The translations under genes and the position numbers were made by a program. The notes beneath the pieces are model-generated. The model saw only the letters and a program-made list of their open reading frames with translations. It did not search any database and was not told the DNA's origin. Shown one piece after another: positions 13,524 to 13,890 of a stretch of 13,890 nt of DNA (its first letter is position 1; each line of letters starts with the position of its first letter). Origin of the DNA: Kangiella sp. (GTDB lineage Bacteria > Pseudomonadota > Gammaproteobacteria > Enterobacterales > Kangiellaceae); NCBI GenBank assembly GCA_026195755.1, contig JAPHRL010000246.1:1-13890 (forward strand), given 5' to 3'.

Positions 13524-13890
13524 GTGGCACGTAAAACCCCTATTGAGAGATACCGTAATGTCGGTATCTGTGCTCACGTAGATGCGGGTAAAACTACTAC
13601 TACTGAGCGTATTCTTTTTTACACAGGTCTTTCGCATAAGATCGGTGAGGTACACGATGGCGCTGCTACCATGGATTGGATGGAGCAGGAGCAAGAGCGT
13701 GGTATTACTATTACCTCTGCTGCTACTACAACCTTCTGGCGTGGTATGCAAGCTCAGTTCGACGAGCATCGTATTAACATAATTGACACCCCAGGACACG
13801 TTGACTTTACTATTGAGGTAGAGCGCTCTTTACGTGTATTGGATGGTGCGGTTGTTGTATTGTGCGGTTCGTCTGGTGTTCAGCCTCAAA
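13524..13890 (+). CDS. fusA: Elongation factor G, N-terminal part (partial)
   Basis: A GTG start at 13524 follows AAGGAG (13512-13517), and the frame stays open to the window edge for 122 complete codons. EF-G is the GTPase that moves tRNA and mRNA after peptide transfer and, with RRF, recycles ribosomes. The G domain is clear: P-loop AHVDAGKT (residues 17-24), switch I ERGITIT (58-64), and switch II DTPGH (88-92). The last residues, VVVLCGSSGVQPQ, fit the Pseudomonas-like EF-G form rather than the CAVGGVQPQ of E. coli. It lies 15 bases after rpsG, so it is almost surely co-transcribed. The rest of the protein is outside the window. Confidence 0.95.
   Translation, partial: MARKTPIERYRNVGICAHVDAGKTTTTERILFYTGLSHKIGEVHDGAATMDWMEQEQERGITITSAATTTFWRGMQAQFDEHRINIIDTPGHVDFTIEVERSLRVLDGAVVVLCGSSGVQPQ

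Noticed and set aside
13491..13799. 102-residue minus-strand frame opposite fusA
   Set aside because: The + strand clearly encodes the EF-G G domain here, and the antisense product is low-complexity and unrecognisable.

Overview
The window is the conserved ribosomal protein / RNA polymerase segment of a gammaproteobacterial chromosome: tuf (3' end) - tRNA-Trp(CCA) - secE - nusG - rplK - rplA - rplJ - rplL - rpoB - rpoC - rpsL - rpsG - fusA (5' end). All genes are on the + strand. The proteins look gammaproteobacterial: RpoB and RpoC are close to E. coli in length and motif numbering, NusG and S12 are nearly E. coli-like, and RpoC is a single uninterrupted protein. A tRNA-Trp gene between tuf and secE also occurs in Pseudomonas-like relatives. 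Composition is moderately AT-leaning. A marine, Kangiella- or Oceanospirillales-like bacterium would fit, but that is a guess. No mobile element, CRISPR array, integrase, foreign-looking gene or gene disruption is visible.

Layout: (1) 1-204, end of tuf, a terminator hairpin with a -10 box in its loop, and tRNA-Trp. (2) 201-1169, a hairpin that takes in the tRNA CCA end, then secE-nusG. (3) 1170-2434, a structured leader and rplK-rplA (L11, L1). (4) 2435-3678, the classical L10-type leader, rplJ (GTG start) and rplL. (5) 3679-3845, stacked hairpins that separate ribosomal protein from polymerase expression. (6) 3846-12213, rpoB and rpoC (GTG start). (7) 12214-12344, the str promoter with overlapping hairpins. 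(8) 12345-13890, rpsL, an unusually long 315-base spacer, rpsG and fusA (GTG start).

Together these genes supply the transcription and translation core: polymerase beta and beta', NusG linking polymerase to ribosome or Rho, the L11/L1/L10/L12 stalk and GTPase-centre proteins, S12 and S7 of the small subunit, the elongation factors EF-Tu and EF-G, and SecE of the translocon. Output is probably balanced by ribosomal-protein feedback on structured mRNA leaders and by the attenuator before rpoB.

The coding part is ordinary. What deserves a second look is the non-coding DNA. The rpsL-rpsG spacer can be folded into a series of stem-loops ending in a sterically good H-type pseudoknot seven bases before the rpsG Shine-Dalgarno sequence. 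At two junctions promoter boxes lie inside hairpins of the preceding gene. Another hairpin begins exactly where the tRNA acceptor stem ends. All foldings were found by eye and none has been tested by energy calculation or covariation.
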